Assembly (NCBI GenBank): GCA_024699855.1 | Contig: JAMPIQ010000002.1 | Location: forward strand, 12,524,001 to 12,588,000 | Direction: 5' to 3' | DNA length: 64,000 nucleotides | Origin: Aphelenchoides besseyi | Taxonomy: Eukaryota > Nematoda > Chromadorea > Rhabditida > Aphelenchoididae | Shown here: positions 12,801-25,513 of the stretch, piece after piece | Position numbering within the stretch: the stretch's first letter is position 1 | Layout of the letters: each line of letters starts with the position of its first letter | Notes under the pieces: model-generated | Told to the model about the DNA's origin: nothing | What the model saw: only the letters and a program-made list of their open reading frames with translations | The model's database searches: none | Position numbers and translations under genes: made by a program

Positions 12801-15800
12801 ATTTATCGTCGATAGTCGTCTCGACGATGCGTTCTTCGCGTCCAACATTTGAATGCAAAATTCAGACTTCGTTCGTGATGAATTTCCAACGGCAAATTGA
12901 TTTGCATTGCGCAATGAAAGTGTGTCACTTTGTTTGCTTTCATATCGCCGTTTATTTACCTCCCGACCGTAAGTTCAGTTCGATTTCACATTTCGATTTC
13001 CACCGTACTCATTGGCACCATTGTTCGCGCTTCTTTCGCGCATTCGACCTCAACAAGTTGGTTTTTTTCATCGAGCGATTTCTTCGCTTGTCGGCGGCGA
13101 AATGTCTCTTTTCCTCAGAAATTGTATTTGATTTCGAATCGGGTATTGAAACGAGACACAAGATTACGTTCCTGTGTCGTTGGAGTGTTTCGGCGTGATT
13201 TTGGCATTTGCTTCAACCCTTAGGGAAAGACCACCGCGCACGTGAATTGGACCAATTTAATTCGAAAGCCCTCGAGCAGCAAATTCGACCGCCGTCCAAT
13301 GGCAATTAAATAGCGAACGAAATGAACGATTGGATTCGAATCGACGGGCTTATGAAATCAAGAACCGTCATTGCGACCTCAAGTGCCAATTACTTTGAAG
13401 TTGCCAACAAACATCATTTGGCATCAACAATTTCACTGAATTGTTCGTCTTGTTCACTGCTTTTTTTCAATGTCATAACTAATCTCTTGGATAAGCGACC
13501 GGATGTTTGTGTGTGCACATCAGTTCTACGTTGATCATTAACACAACTATTGCTTGCCGGGACTTCGGAGGATGCAAACACCGAAATAGCGACTCATCAC
13601 TATCGTTCCAAGTTCCCCTCTCATTGCCACTTCATTTGTTCTCCACTGAATATGAATTATTCTCGTTGAATATTGCCCAGCCCTTGGGGCTTAATTATCT
13701 AGACATCAGCAGCGAGACAAATTTCCATCGCGATACAATGGTGAATGGAACGTACAAGCGTCTATTCATGAGTATTCTGATTTCACAAACGATCGTCTAA
13801 GTTGTAAATTTTGTTTTCGGTTGCAATTTGCATAGTCCATTCAATATCCCATGGTGCGCGTTGATTTCGTTCGATTTGCGGCCAAATTCGAGTGAGATCG
13901 CGGACGGCGCACGCATGGACCGGTTCCAGCAGCTGGACGACAAAAGTGGTCAGCTGCCTCAGATGCGCGCATGATCAGCGGGCAACTGAATGACTTCTGC
14001 TCGATGAACGGGATAAAATTTTGTCTGTTTGACTTATTTCGGTTTCTCCAGAATGCTAATTAGAAGCGTTTTTGTTGTGCATTTGATGTTAAAAGTTTCG
14101 AATCATCAACCCCACACACTCTATCAATGGTCCTTTTATTTCGACCGCGATTCGAATGTTTTCGAAATGCCGTCGGCAGATGAAAACCGACGGGCGCACG
14201 ACATTGGACTCGTTGCCACTGGTCGTTTCCTTTCATGGCCAATCCGTCCGACCGATCATCGATTATTCAAGTCTTCTCTTCAACTCTCGTCGCCGCCCTC
14301 TCCCGCTGCCAAATCTTTCCGTTTGACCAAAAAGAGGTTTCTGCGGCACTGCCTCTTCGGTTCACGCCCAAATCCGTGGGGTGTTGGCCTGAAATCAAGA
14401 TAGAAAGCCGCCGGAGGCCCGTAGCTTTGTTCGATTTGTTCGTCCATTCAAACTATCGAATGCATTCGCTTCCTTTTCATTTACCGCATTCCCACCGTAT
14501 CTCACGATCTACAAACATTTTCTTCTCATTGGTCGCGTTTGTTTGTTTCGCATATTTTTTCGCTTTTACGATTTTGGATTCTAATTAAAGTTCGTCGTTT
14601 GCACGCAATCCAATCAGATTGCCGCTTTTACGTTTCTTTCCTCAACATTATCTTATGACGAGCGTGGAAAACGTCCGCTTTTTCGTTGTTATACTCCGAC
14701 CAACAACGACGGTGAATTGAAGGACGGTTGTTGAGTTGTCAACGATAACCGTCGATTGCGGCCCACGCAGAAAGAGCGTGAGAGCGTGGACGAAGCAATG
14801 ACGAAATGTGAACGGTAACTGCGCTGCCCAAAAATAAGTCGTTGCCGAGGCAGCCGAGTCGATCTGCGCCGCCGAGTGGCACACGCTCGGCAAATTGATT
14901 GCTCCGGACCCGACTGCGGATACTCCACGTCTTTCCTGTTTGCTCTCGACGGCCGTTTGCGCCATCGGCAAGCAACCATCTACGGCGCGAGACTGGACCA
15001 CGAATGGAAATAAGTGCGAAGCCCGGTCGTTTTTGCGTCTGCCTTCCGTCCGCTCTCCCCATCGCCGCAGGCACACGCTCTCGGCCCATGCCGTCAAACG
15101 ACCAACCGCGCTTGTGAACGTGTTGTGTGCGTAACGACTGACCGACTTGAGAATTCGATGGCAGCCAACGGCGCTTTTGCTCAACGCACGAGGCCCATCG
15201 AATGAAAATTTGGACGGCGGTCGCTTCTGCGATTTGAACCCGCCCTTCCACCGAATCGACCGGGTGCCGAAATCCGACACAAAAAAACAACGAAAAATAT
15301 CACCGAATGGAAAGCACAGTCAGCAACGAGCTCATCTTCTTTCTGCCAATCGAGAACGTTTCCATCAGTCCGCCGTTTTCTGGCCGCCAGTTGACCGTAA
15401 TCCGAAAATGCTCGAACCGAATTCACTTCCCGTCTTTTGCCTTCGGGTCTGCTCGTTGATCTTCGCATAAACACTCAACATCGTCGGGCTTTCCATTCGT
15501 CCGTTTTTGGCCACGAATTGCCCGCTTAAACGGTCTTTCGGTTGGGACTCTCGGCACACGCTTCGATTTTTTCGTTGTTCAACGCCAATGGCACGCACAA
15601 AGAAAGCGGTAGAGCAAACCGATAAGCAAAACGCCAGTCAACGCAAACTCAGGGCACAAATAATTCACGCTTCCGAAATTTTGCTTTTGAATTCTGTTTT
15701 TGGTTCTCAAATCATAGCTACGATATCCGCGCTTGTTGTTAACTCCACCTATTAATTTGCGAACTTCATGGCATCTCTTTTCGAACTCTGACTATCATCA

Positions 15801-16077
15801 CATAGTCGTCACGGTTGTACTCCGATTAACACAAAAATTACCGCCTTTTGCTGATTATCTGATCGATCTGTGCGGTCGTCTGACTTCTTTTCAATCATAA
15901 CGGGAAAGTTTTCTCTTTCAACTACTGAATAGATTTGAGATCATGAAAATGGTCGGTGCGATTGTAACTCGTGTTTGATCGACAATCACTTTATTGCGTG
16001 TATTTAAAATCTCGATTTTCAGGTCTTCGCTGTGACGCGAATTGGAAGCCTCAAAATCAGCGTATGCCAAAAACGTG
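9810..16077. other. 6 kb gene-poor stretch
   Basis: Open frames overlap on both strands at 14.6-15.5 kb and 12.0-13.2 kb, but none shows a family match, a consistent intron pattern or a single preferred frame. I read them as chance frames in GC-richer DNA. The stretch lies upstream of the CUX gene and may carry its regulatory DNA. A 16 bp sequence containing an E-box is shared at 12671 and 13942. Confidence 0.5.
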
Positions 16078-19000
16078 ATGTCCGCTGACTCTTGTAACAA
16101 CACCATCTATACTTCGGACACTGATGGTACAAGTAGCAGCAGTACAAACGTATCACCGATCTCATCAATGGCACATAATCGTGCCGAAAACAAAGCTTAT
16201 GGCTTGGATCAATCGAACATTACGGTCAAACATTATGCCCAACTACTGTTGGAAAAAGACAAACGAGTATGTTATGTCTAATCTTCTTCTTGTGAGCGAA
16301 AAACTGCCATTGACTTTTCGTGTGCTGTTGACGATCGCAATGTTTTGGACTTTCTATGGCTATTTGCTGTCAATCAAATCGGTTTTGATTTCAGATTTCC
16401 GAACTAGAAAAAGACAACAAACGTCTGCAATCATCTGTAGCCGAAACAATCACGGATTACGAAACGAAAATTAGTGAAATGTTGACCGAATTGGAGCGTC
16501 TTTCGCAACTTTCCCTCACCCTTCAGTCGCAACAATGCACGTGCCAAAAGCCGGTGAAACGAAAAGCGCCAAGCAAGTAAGATGAGATGTGCTCGCTAAT
16601 TAGAATTCAACGCAAATGACATTTAGGAAAAAGCCAAAGGACAGCACTGCCGAGCTTACATTGGCGTCAATGATTCCCGCACTCGGTGATAATGTCGACA
16701 TGCAACTACCAATTATTCCTTCTTCTACCGATGTCTACGCGGCTCTCAACTCGTTTGTGGAAAAGAACAAGAACGCGGTTCTCGACGACAACACGTTGGC
16801 CGCTTTGCTGAGTGTTCCAAATTGTAAATTCATCAGACTGAGACATTTGAAACAATCAATTCATTTAGCAGCCGATGTTCTCGAGTGCTTCAATCGCATT
16901 TGCAACGAACCAAACGCGTCAAATTTGTTCGACGAACTTACTAGTTCCAATCAGGTGTCCGATGAACTCGCCCAAATTTGTGCCGAAGCGACGAATACAA
17001 AATGGAAACCCGAAAAGCAAAAAGTAACACATCGATTGACTGTTTCACGCCAACATCTTTTTCTTTAGCATTCATCGAAGAAATCCGCGCCTCCGGTGGT
17101 ACAGGACGATGTATTGGATGCAAGTGAAATTCTCAGTATTTTGTTCAACAATAGTGCCAACGATTCTTCGACCATCGGAGATGACGGATTGACATCAGAA
17201 TTGAAAAACGATCCGAATTGGGATGCAGTCAAGTCTTCGCCGGGCGGATCCGGAAGTGCGGGAACGGCGGCAGCTGGTGGATCGGCGAAACCAATGAGCG
17301 AAGAAGAACAACGAATTTCTACGGCTCTTCAGGTTAATTGTAAACACTGGATGAATTATATTCATGGTTTTTTTAGGAGCGAATCGCCATCAACGTTTCT
17401 CGTTTGGGCAATCACGCATTGAACACAGTAGAGATCGCAAAAGAATGTAAACGAATTATGATCGCCTACAACATTGGTCAACGGCTTTTCGCTCGATTCG
17501 TTATGAACCAAGTTGTGAAGGTAGAGAATAACAGGAAATCAACGATCATTGTTTTATCTTCAGTCTCAAGGATCTTTGTCCGAGTTGCTATCGAAACCAA
17601 GACCATGGAATCGCTTAACAGACAAAGGTCGGGAAGCTTTCCGACGAATTTTCGGTTGGCTATGTGACGATGAAGCAATTGAACTTGTGCATTCGCTGTC
17701 ACCTCGTCGAACAACAATGAAAATCGAGAAAGTCGAACACCCAACACCGGAGTCAATGATCGAAAGCAATGGTGAACTAGTGATTTTACCACCGATTGTG
17801 GAAAAGAAAACGAGTGAAAACGCGGAGTTAGCCGATGCGATAAACACTGTGAAATCTGCTGCAATGACCAACAACACAACTCCAACCAAACCGTCGACAA
17901 ACTCCACTACGGACACTTCAATCACGTCTCGTTTGAATAGTCGGTGGCGTCATGATGACATTCCAAAAGAAAAAATAATGGATATACTCGAAGCTGAAAA
18001 AGCAAAAACTGCTGAAAAGGTAATTGGGCCTGAAATCTGTTGATGCTGATGTTTACGCTTTAGGAAACAAAGCCGTCACGTTCAAAGACATCAGGATCGT
18101 CGAGTAGATCGCCAAAAAAGAATGCAACTACTTCAGCTTTGAAATCGTCTTCACCATTCGAAATCGAACCTTCGAAGGGTGGTCCACGAGCCGAACCGTT
18201 CCCAATCACTCAGGAACATTTCGAGAAATACAGCACGATGAGTACGGAAGAACTGGTCAAAGAAGTGAAGGATTATCTTGGAAACAACTCAATTAGTCAA
18301 AGGCAATTCGGTGAAAAGATTCTCGGCTTATCGCAAGGCTCAGTATCCGACTTACTTGCAAGACCGAAATCGTGGGAAATGTTGACGCAAAAAGGTCGTG
18401 AACCGTTCATTCGTATGCGAATATTTCTCGAAGAAGCAGAACGATATGCGAACAAAGAAGAAACACCGTTTGCAACAATGTTAGAAGAACTTCACAGCAC
18501 GGCTGGTGTTCCATTTGACACGAGTATCAGTGAAGAACCGACACAAGCTCCTACACAAAAAGTTGAAGACGATCTCGATAGCGTCGAGGATTTGTACATC
18601 GAAGAGTTAAACGCTGTGGACATTTGTGCACGTGTCAAAGAGTGTCTCGCCAGTGAAGGCATTGCAATCAACGTTTTCTCTAAGAACTATTTGCCGTCGC
18701 AAGCTGCCGAAGTCGAGGAGTTTATGAAGAAACCGGAACGATGCACAAATAACGATCTTTTGCGAAAGATGAATGAGTTTCTCTCCGACATCGACGCAGT
18801 CGAGAACCTACAGGACCTTCAAGCCAAAGCTCGCAAACCTGTCGTTTCAACAGTTGTAGTCAAATCGGCCAGTCCACCGGCCGTTGGAAACTCAAGTGCC
18901 AGTTCAAAACGCAAAATAAGCAGCGAGTCATCCGAAGCACCCACGAAAAAGACACCAGTAAGTTTGGTTAGTTAGAATTTGCATAATGGAATAAAATTTC

Positions 19001-19674
19001 AGCGTTTCCAACGTACGATAATCACAGATCGACAGAAGGAGGCCCTCTTCTACGTGTACACCAAAAATCAACGTCCGAATAGCGCAATGATTGGAGGTTT
19101 GTCGAAGATTTTGGGTTTGAGTACCCGGACCATCACAAATTGGTTTCACAACTATCGAACACGACAAAAAGTGAGTTACAAAGCTATAAAAACTTCAATG
19201 ATTTCGAATTTTAGGCACGAGAAGCCAAACAACCGGACATGTTGAGTGCGCTTTTGCGCGATACAAACGATTCAGAACTGATTGGATACTGTAACGTATG
19301 TTGAGAATCGCGTGTTAATTGACATTGTTATACGTTTATAGGACATTGACGATTTGTTGAGTTCAGCGGAAACTGAAGTGGCGGTTTCCATCGGACAAAA
19401 CGGTGACCCGAATTTGAGTGCGCCTTCGGAAGCAAACGATATGGATGATGACATGCAGAATGGTGGCGGTAAAACGGCCGGTGTGTTGGACAAAGCTATT
19501 GCACGTATCCATCAGTTAGCAGCCGCTCGAGGCTCACCATCTACTCCCGTATGTGTATGATCTCTTATTTTCTATGCGTTAATTGTGTTCATTTATGTCA
19601 AAAACTATTTTGAACATTTGTTTTTTCAATTAGTTTCTATTTAATTGTCGATTTGTTTTTAGCCTTTTGATTGA
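16078..19674 (+). CDS. ceh-44-like: CUX/CUT homeobox transcription factor (ceh-44-like)
   Basis: Nuclear regulator with three CUT domains and one homeodomain, about 980 residues. Twelve exons join in frame: 16078-16266, 16395-16576, 16627-16823, 16869-17023, 17069-17332, 17377-17511, 17564-18019, 18064-18957, 19003-19170, 19215-19295, 19342-19548 and 19663-19674. A coiled coil comes first ([12 protein letters not shown] onward). CUT1 has [12 protein letters not shown] then [18 protein letters not shown]2 is canonical ([19 protein letters not shown]). CUT3, near the [10 protein letters not shown] stretch, has lost the SQGS core. The homeodomain keeps the CUX signature [11 protein letters not shown] poly(A) signal AATAAA lies at 19903. 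The start is the first in-frame ATG after a stop at 16033. An upstream exon is possible, since an acceptor-like TTTTCAG lies just before it. Confidence 0.95.
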
Positions 19675-21827
19675 ACTGATCAGTCCTGCGCATTCTTTCC
19701 CAATTATCTTGTCTGGGCATTAGCAATTGACTACGATCTCCAAAATCCCGAGAGTTCTACTGGCTCTTTCACTCGTTCGCCTGCAAATAGTCGTGATCTC
19801 AGACCCTTCTCTTCATCTCCCTAATTATTCATATTAACGCCAATTGAATTGTGGCTCTCGTTTGCATTCATAAGTCTTCTTGTTCTTGTCGATCTGTAAA
19901 ACAATAAACGGTTTAGTTACAAACTTTACATCGCTACAACACTCAACGTAGTTCAATTTGGACTTAACAGAATTGTTTCAATTTTGGGCGAAACGCAAAG
20001 AACGTTTGATTTTGTGGCTTCTTCTGGTCGTTGAATGATGTTGCACAATTGAAATTGGGGAATTGAAGGAAGTGTAGGGTCGAATGAAATTTCATGGAAC
20101 GCCGAGATTAGCTGCCGCCGTTTTAGATGCTCGATTGATGTCTTGACATACGAATTGACAAGCGCAAACATGTCGAGTTGTGTTTGATTCTTCTGAAGGA
20201 AATGCATTGTTTCGTATTCGTTGTTTACGTGAAATTATGTTCATATTTGGAGTATGATCTTTTGAGGTCGCAAGATATTTTTGAGAGAAGAGTAAATTTG
20301 ATGAAATTTGGCTTCAATTTCCACAAGTATTGAATAGATGTATTGAGAATGAATTGGCCGAGTTCTTGGAGAAATGCACTTGTTGAAACACTATTCATAA
20401 GTTCGAACTTTGAAGAAGCAAATCATATCCGCACTCGCTTTTCACTTTGAGTTTTGCCGAGAGTGCAAAACGAAGCTTCTGGTTATGCACGTTTTCATTC
20501 GGCCGCTCAGTTTGTCTTCGTTTACTTGGAGGCTTTGTTGGAACGTTTGTAAAGGAAATGTGATTGTAACAAATTTCCGTTCCTGATTTCGTATCGAAAA
20601 GCTCGACCCTTCATTCTATTCTAATAATCCGGCCGTTAGTGGGCGGCTTGCAACTTACGAACAAAAAGAGGAATGTAGAGCGGAAGGCGGTTGGGCTGCA
20701 AAACGACCTTATGAATCTTCGAAATTGAACTCCTGTACTTGTTTTTTTTACAGAAAATGTTGAATCTTCTATAGTTTGTCTGTCTTCTGTGATATCATGA
20801 ACGGACAGCTATTTGCAGTTCATTTGTTCACGTTACATTCTGAACTGTTTTCCGTTAGTACAGAGTTTTGGATGAGAACTTGTCTGGCTATTATTTTCTG
20901 TTCAGATATTCGGATAAAAGACCGACTCATAATGAACCCCGAAACCCATTCAGCTGCTACCAATTTCCTACCATTGGTCCATAGAATTTGCCGTTGGAAA
21001 TGTCGGGTTGTTCGTTGACACCCTCGAATTAGGAACGCGGATGTGCGTAGTAGTTGATGGTACTTCGATTAAATTGTGGTTTATGGATTGACGACGTCAA
21101 GAGATATCAATATTTAAAGTGCTTCGGCATCTTCCTAGCGTTGCCTGTAATTTATATACGTACTTGACTAGAGAGGATGTCTCGTGTTATTTTATGTGCA
21201 TAATCACATGGGAGTTAACAGAGAAGTACTGGTCAATTTGTCTACTGATTTATTCAAAACAAAAACTCGGACGTGTTATAATTGCCACTTTCCAAGTCTG
21301 CCAACTCTCTTCCTTCGTTTGTTTATTTCATTAGCAATTCGAACCCGTTGCACTTCTTCGAGAGCTTGGAGGTTTCAGCTTCTGAACGTGGATTTATCGT
21401 TTCCAATTTCCGGGATTTGTGCCTCTGCGTATCGAAATGTTGTTTATAGGAAAGATTTGGAATCATCTCTTGACCTTTTTTCGACTTTTTTCTTACGATC
21501 TTCAAAATTGCTTTCCTGAAAACTCCGCCTCTCGTGCCATTTTTTGAGCGTCGTCTTTGTATTCAGCTATTGAATCCTTTGGAAGTGAAAGGAGAACGTG
21601 CAAAACATTTAAACGATGAACTGACTACACGCTCAGCATCAACATTCTGTTCGAGAATAGTATTTGACTTTGTTGTTTTAGATTTGTCAATCGGAAGTTT
21701 CGCAGCTTGATTTCGAACTCCAACTACATGGCTTTAATGTTCTTGTAAAGAATTTTGGTTGAAACAACGAAATGAGCTTCTCGACCTTTTACTTTCTGAT
21801 GGTCAATGTGTTGGCAAAGTGCTGATC
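19675..21827. other. Intergenic stretch with a possible minus-strand exon
   Basis: A minus-strand open frame at 19968-20207 begins with ATG, contains a CTTCAG acceptor-like site 12 bases in, and ends at a TGA. Its composition looks coding (LVNSYVKTSIEHLKRRQL), but no consistent upstream exon or family was found. The rest shows nothing I can support. Confidence 0.3.
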
Positions 21828-24620
21828 ATGATCCGCGTTTTTCCCGGATACGTTTATTTATGTTTTCAACAAATTGTGGTGCTTGTTGCTCTTCCGGTAA
21901 ATCCACTGCTAGTAAGTGAGTATTTTGAATTCGTGTATTCGATTGCTTCAGAAGGAATCAACGTATCGTTCGGACAACGAAATCGACTACGCAAAAGCGG
22001 AGACGGAAACCGAAATCCCGTAATAAACATTAGAAGAACCGTCAACTAATTTCAACGTTTAGTATTTATGATTTAAAACTTGAACATAATGTCAGTCGAA
22101 TACTGGATGGTCTCATAGCATCGCACGACAGAAGAATTCGACCAAATTACGGAGGTAGGTGGAGCAGAATGTTTTTGGTATCCTCACAAAGCTCATTAGT
22201 TTTGAGGTTCTGTGTCTGTGATGTTTACTGTCTATTGTGTTTCGACTTTACAGTCGTCATTTTCGACTCTAAACTGGACAGTTAACGACCGTTTGTGTTC
22301 ATGCCAACCAATGAATTCTTTGACGACAAAAACTTCCTGAAATTTTTTAGTTAAAAAACTGATCACTTACAAGGAAATTAGCTTGCAAATGCGCGCTTAT
22401 TAGTATGTCTTAAACAACATGTAGAGCATTGATTAAGTCCAACCATATTCTTTGATACGCATCGTTTCTGTTGGGGTTATTCTACATTGCAAAAAACGGC
22501 GTCCGTTGAAGCTCCAAGTCTTTTATTGTGCTCAAATGTTGGCAACCAAAAACTCCATGAATGGGACTGCAACGATTTTGTTTTAATTGACTTTCTAACA
22601 ATAAAACGATTTCCGCGGACTGTTAGCTTTTTGGCGTCGAGACGCTCAGGTTGAGAACGTGACGTCAATTGACAAGGTTCCTTAAATGGCCCGAGCTTTT
22701 CTTTCATCTTGGTAATCATCGTTTCGAAAAGAAGTTGAGAGCTTTTGTTCATCAAAAGCATGAAGTCGGACTGCTCGTCAAAAGCCGAACAGCGTTCGTA
22801 ACCAGGTTTATTTGGTGCAAAAAACCGAATCTTTGTTGTCTCCAGAATGTCGAATTGAACACGTAATCCCATTAAGAGCATAATAAAACTAAAAACCAGG
22901 AACTGAGACGAGGAATGCGATTAAATTCACAGAGACGTTCGTTTTTATAAGTTGAAAATCGTGTTTTACGAAGTAGACTCAAAAATTTATCTTATTTACT
23001 CAAACACCCACGGGATATATGCATCACTTGGCACATTGTTTGGCATCAATCACAAAGCTCAAACCAAAAGTGTTGTTCAAAAACCAAAAACAAAGCTCAT
23101 GAAGAATTCATGAAATAACAAACCGTTTTATTCTATTTAGGATTACCAACCGAAGTCAATGTAACAGCTCATGTAATAACGATTTCCGCTATTTCGGAAG
23201 TTACGATGGATTTCGTTGTCGATTTGTATTTGAGACAATTTTGGAAAGACACTCGATTAGCGTTCGATAACTTTGGAAACGATGAAACTACCAGTTTAAC
23301 TGTTGGAATCGACATGGTGCGATCGATTTGGGTTTGCGAAGAATCGATCGTCATTAATGATAACCATATTAATTGAAGGTTCCGGACACGTTCTTTCCAA
23401 ACGAAAAAAAAAGCTATTTCCATGAGACGACATCGCACAACTCCTTCTTACGCATTGATAACAAGGGAAATGTGATACGAAGTATTCGACTGACGGTCAC
23501 TGCAAACTGTCCCATGAACTTACATACCTTCCCATTGGATTTACAAGTTTGCGCGTTAGAAATTGAGGTGAGTCAAAATATAATCAACTTAGATTCATTT
23601 GCATGCTTTCTAGTCTTATGGATATAGCACAGCAGATATCATTTACCATTGGCATGGACCGAATGCCGTTATAATCGATCCCGGAGTTCATCTTGCGCAC
23701 TTTACAATCGGAGGGCATAGTCATATCGAACGTACAATTTCTTTGAGTACCGGTGAGTTAACGCAATTTTGTTTAATTCTACTAACATTTTGAAATTACA
23801 GGTAACTACTCGCGTCTAACTACGTTTTTCACTTTTAAACGCAATATCGGGTTCTATTTAATACAAATTTACTTACCTTCGTCTTTAATCGGTAACAATT
23901 TAAATGGCTGCGTTAATATGTTATCTATTTAGTTGTCATTTCATGGGTATCATTTTGGCTCAACCGTGAAGCCACTCAAGCACGTGTTACGATCGGTATG
24001 CATATTCAACGACGAATTCAAGTTTTGTGTTTTAGGTGTTACAACCTTGTTATCTCAAACAACAATTTTGACCTCAACAAATGCTAGTTTGCCCAAAGTT
24101 TCATACATCAAAAGTTTGGACATTTTCTTGGGAATGTCCTTCTTCTTGGTATTTGCGAGTTTGATCGAATACGCGGCAATCGGCTATTTGATGAAACGAC
24201 AACGATATGCAGCCACCGCCAAGAATAGTTCTCAAATGGTTTACTATTACGAATACGAAGATCCACATCCACAAGTTCGTTTAAATTCCGTTCGTTCCGA
24301 CAAACGAATGTCGATACGTCGAAGCAACACGGGTAGTCGGGTAACTATCAAACTTCCTGCCGAAATACATTTTCTTAATTTAGTTGTTACAGAATGGAAT
24401 CGAACAAGCGATGCCATTGCTGAACGTTTCTCCCACAACAAGTGCTGGACAGCCATCCGGTCGACTGAGCGTCGCTGGACCGTTGCCGATGCTTGCTGAT
24501 GGTAACAGGTGCTGTCGAATTCGACCGTCACAAGTTGATTTGGTTTCTCGAATTGCATTTCCGTTACTTTTTGTCACGTTTAATTTCTTCTACTGGAGTG
24601 TTTATTTGAATGCTTCATAG
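21828..24620 (+). CDS. Cys-loop ligand-gated ion channel, GABA-A receptor/RDL-like subunit
   Basis: Plasma-membrane neurotransmitter receptor subunit of about 482 residues. Ten exons join in frame: 21828-21911, 21952-22019, 22063-22154, 23141-23331, 23379-23567, 23614-23752, 23802-23891, 23933-23995, 24036-24340 and 24393-24620. It has a signal peptide, an N-terminal [19 protein letters not shown] stretch, and a Cys-loop with 13 residues between cysteines ([15 protein letters not shown]). The loop-C region is followed by four transmembrane segments. M2 reads [18 protein letters not shown] and continues [16 protein letters not shown], which is closest to RDL and GABA beta subunits. TM4 is at the C-terminus ([20 protein letters not shown]). 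The usual Pro at -2' of M2 is Gln. A 1 kb intron (22155-23140) holds a 134-codon antisense open frame. Confidence 0.95.
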
Positions 24621-25513
24621 TGATTGTCAACGAACAGCCCGTGAATAAACGGATACCTGAACGAATTGGCTGTTTTTCTCTCCTTAATATTCGTGTGTGT
24701 GCGAGTATAGGCATGTTATGCAAATACAAACGCGCAAACACTCTCGCCCGGCAACATTGCAAGCAGGCGGCATAAAAGCAAAACATCTTGGATGTTAGTC
24801 CCGAGTTATTCTTCAGGTTGTTAATAGATTTCAAACGGCAGCAACTTAGATGAAAAATTGAAGCAAGGTTGTAATCAATGCGCCTCCTTTTCGAGCTTGT
24901 TTTTCGCTTCGCCTTTAACGTGTCCAATCTCGAGCGGCGTATTGATTGTTTGCACTTTCCTGTACTTCTTCGCCACAAAAAATCGTTCATTTTGCATACC
25001 CCCGATTGCCCATATTTGCGTGTGCGAAGCCGTTTGATCGGCCGCGGACATAAGACGGCGAATGACTCGGATGAAGCACAGAATCGCGGTCATGTTCAGT
25101 TGACCGCCACAAGCGAATTGCTCGGTTCTTCCAAATGTCCTTTTCGTTGACCATTAACTCAATTGTTCGTTCTGATAGTTCTTCTAGGATCCTGTAACAT
25201 TGCATTTTGAAGGCAGGAATCATTTCGTTTTGTTACGATTGTAATGCTTTTAATTGGAAAGATTTTATGCGAATTCGCTTTCCATCTTTGAAGAAGTTGA
25301 ATTCCGACAACCTTCTTAGATTTTCGGTTCGTCATCCGCATTCTCAGCCAAGAAAAAAAGCTCTTCCTCCGCTCGCTTACTTGTATTTGCACAATCTGAT
25401 TCATGCTGATCAGTGCTGACGAGTTTTGCGCCTTTCATTTCACTTACAAATTCCATTATAGAGCCAACTGATTGTTTTAGTTTCCGCAAGTGCCGTTGTG
25501 TTCAGACTTTTGG
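24621..25513. other. Intergenic, nothing supported
   Basis: Short open frames occur on both strands, but none shows a family motif or a coherent exon pattern. Confidence 0.5.

Noticed and set aside
14648..15480. Long overlapping open frames on both strands
   Set aside because: Every frame is open over similar lengths, none has a family motif or coherent splice sites; typical of GC-rich chance frames.
24247..25404. Minus-strand frames opposite and after the ion-channel gene
   Set aside because: Antisense shadows of real exons or frames without motif support.
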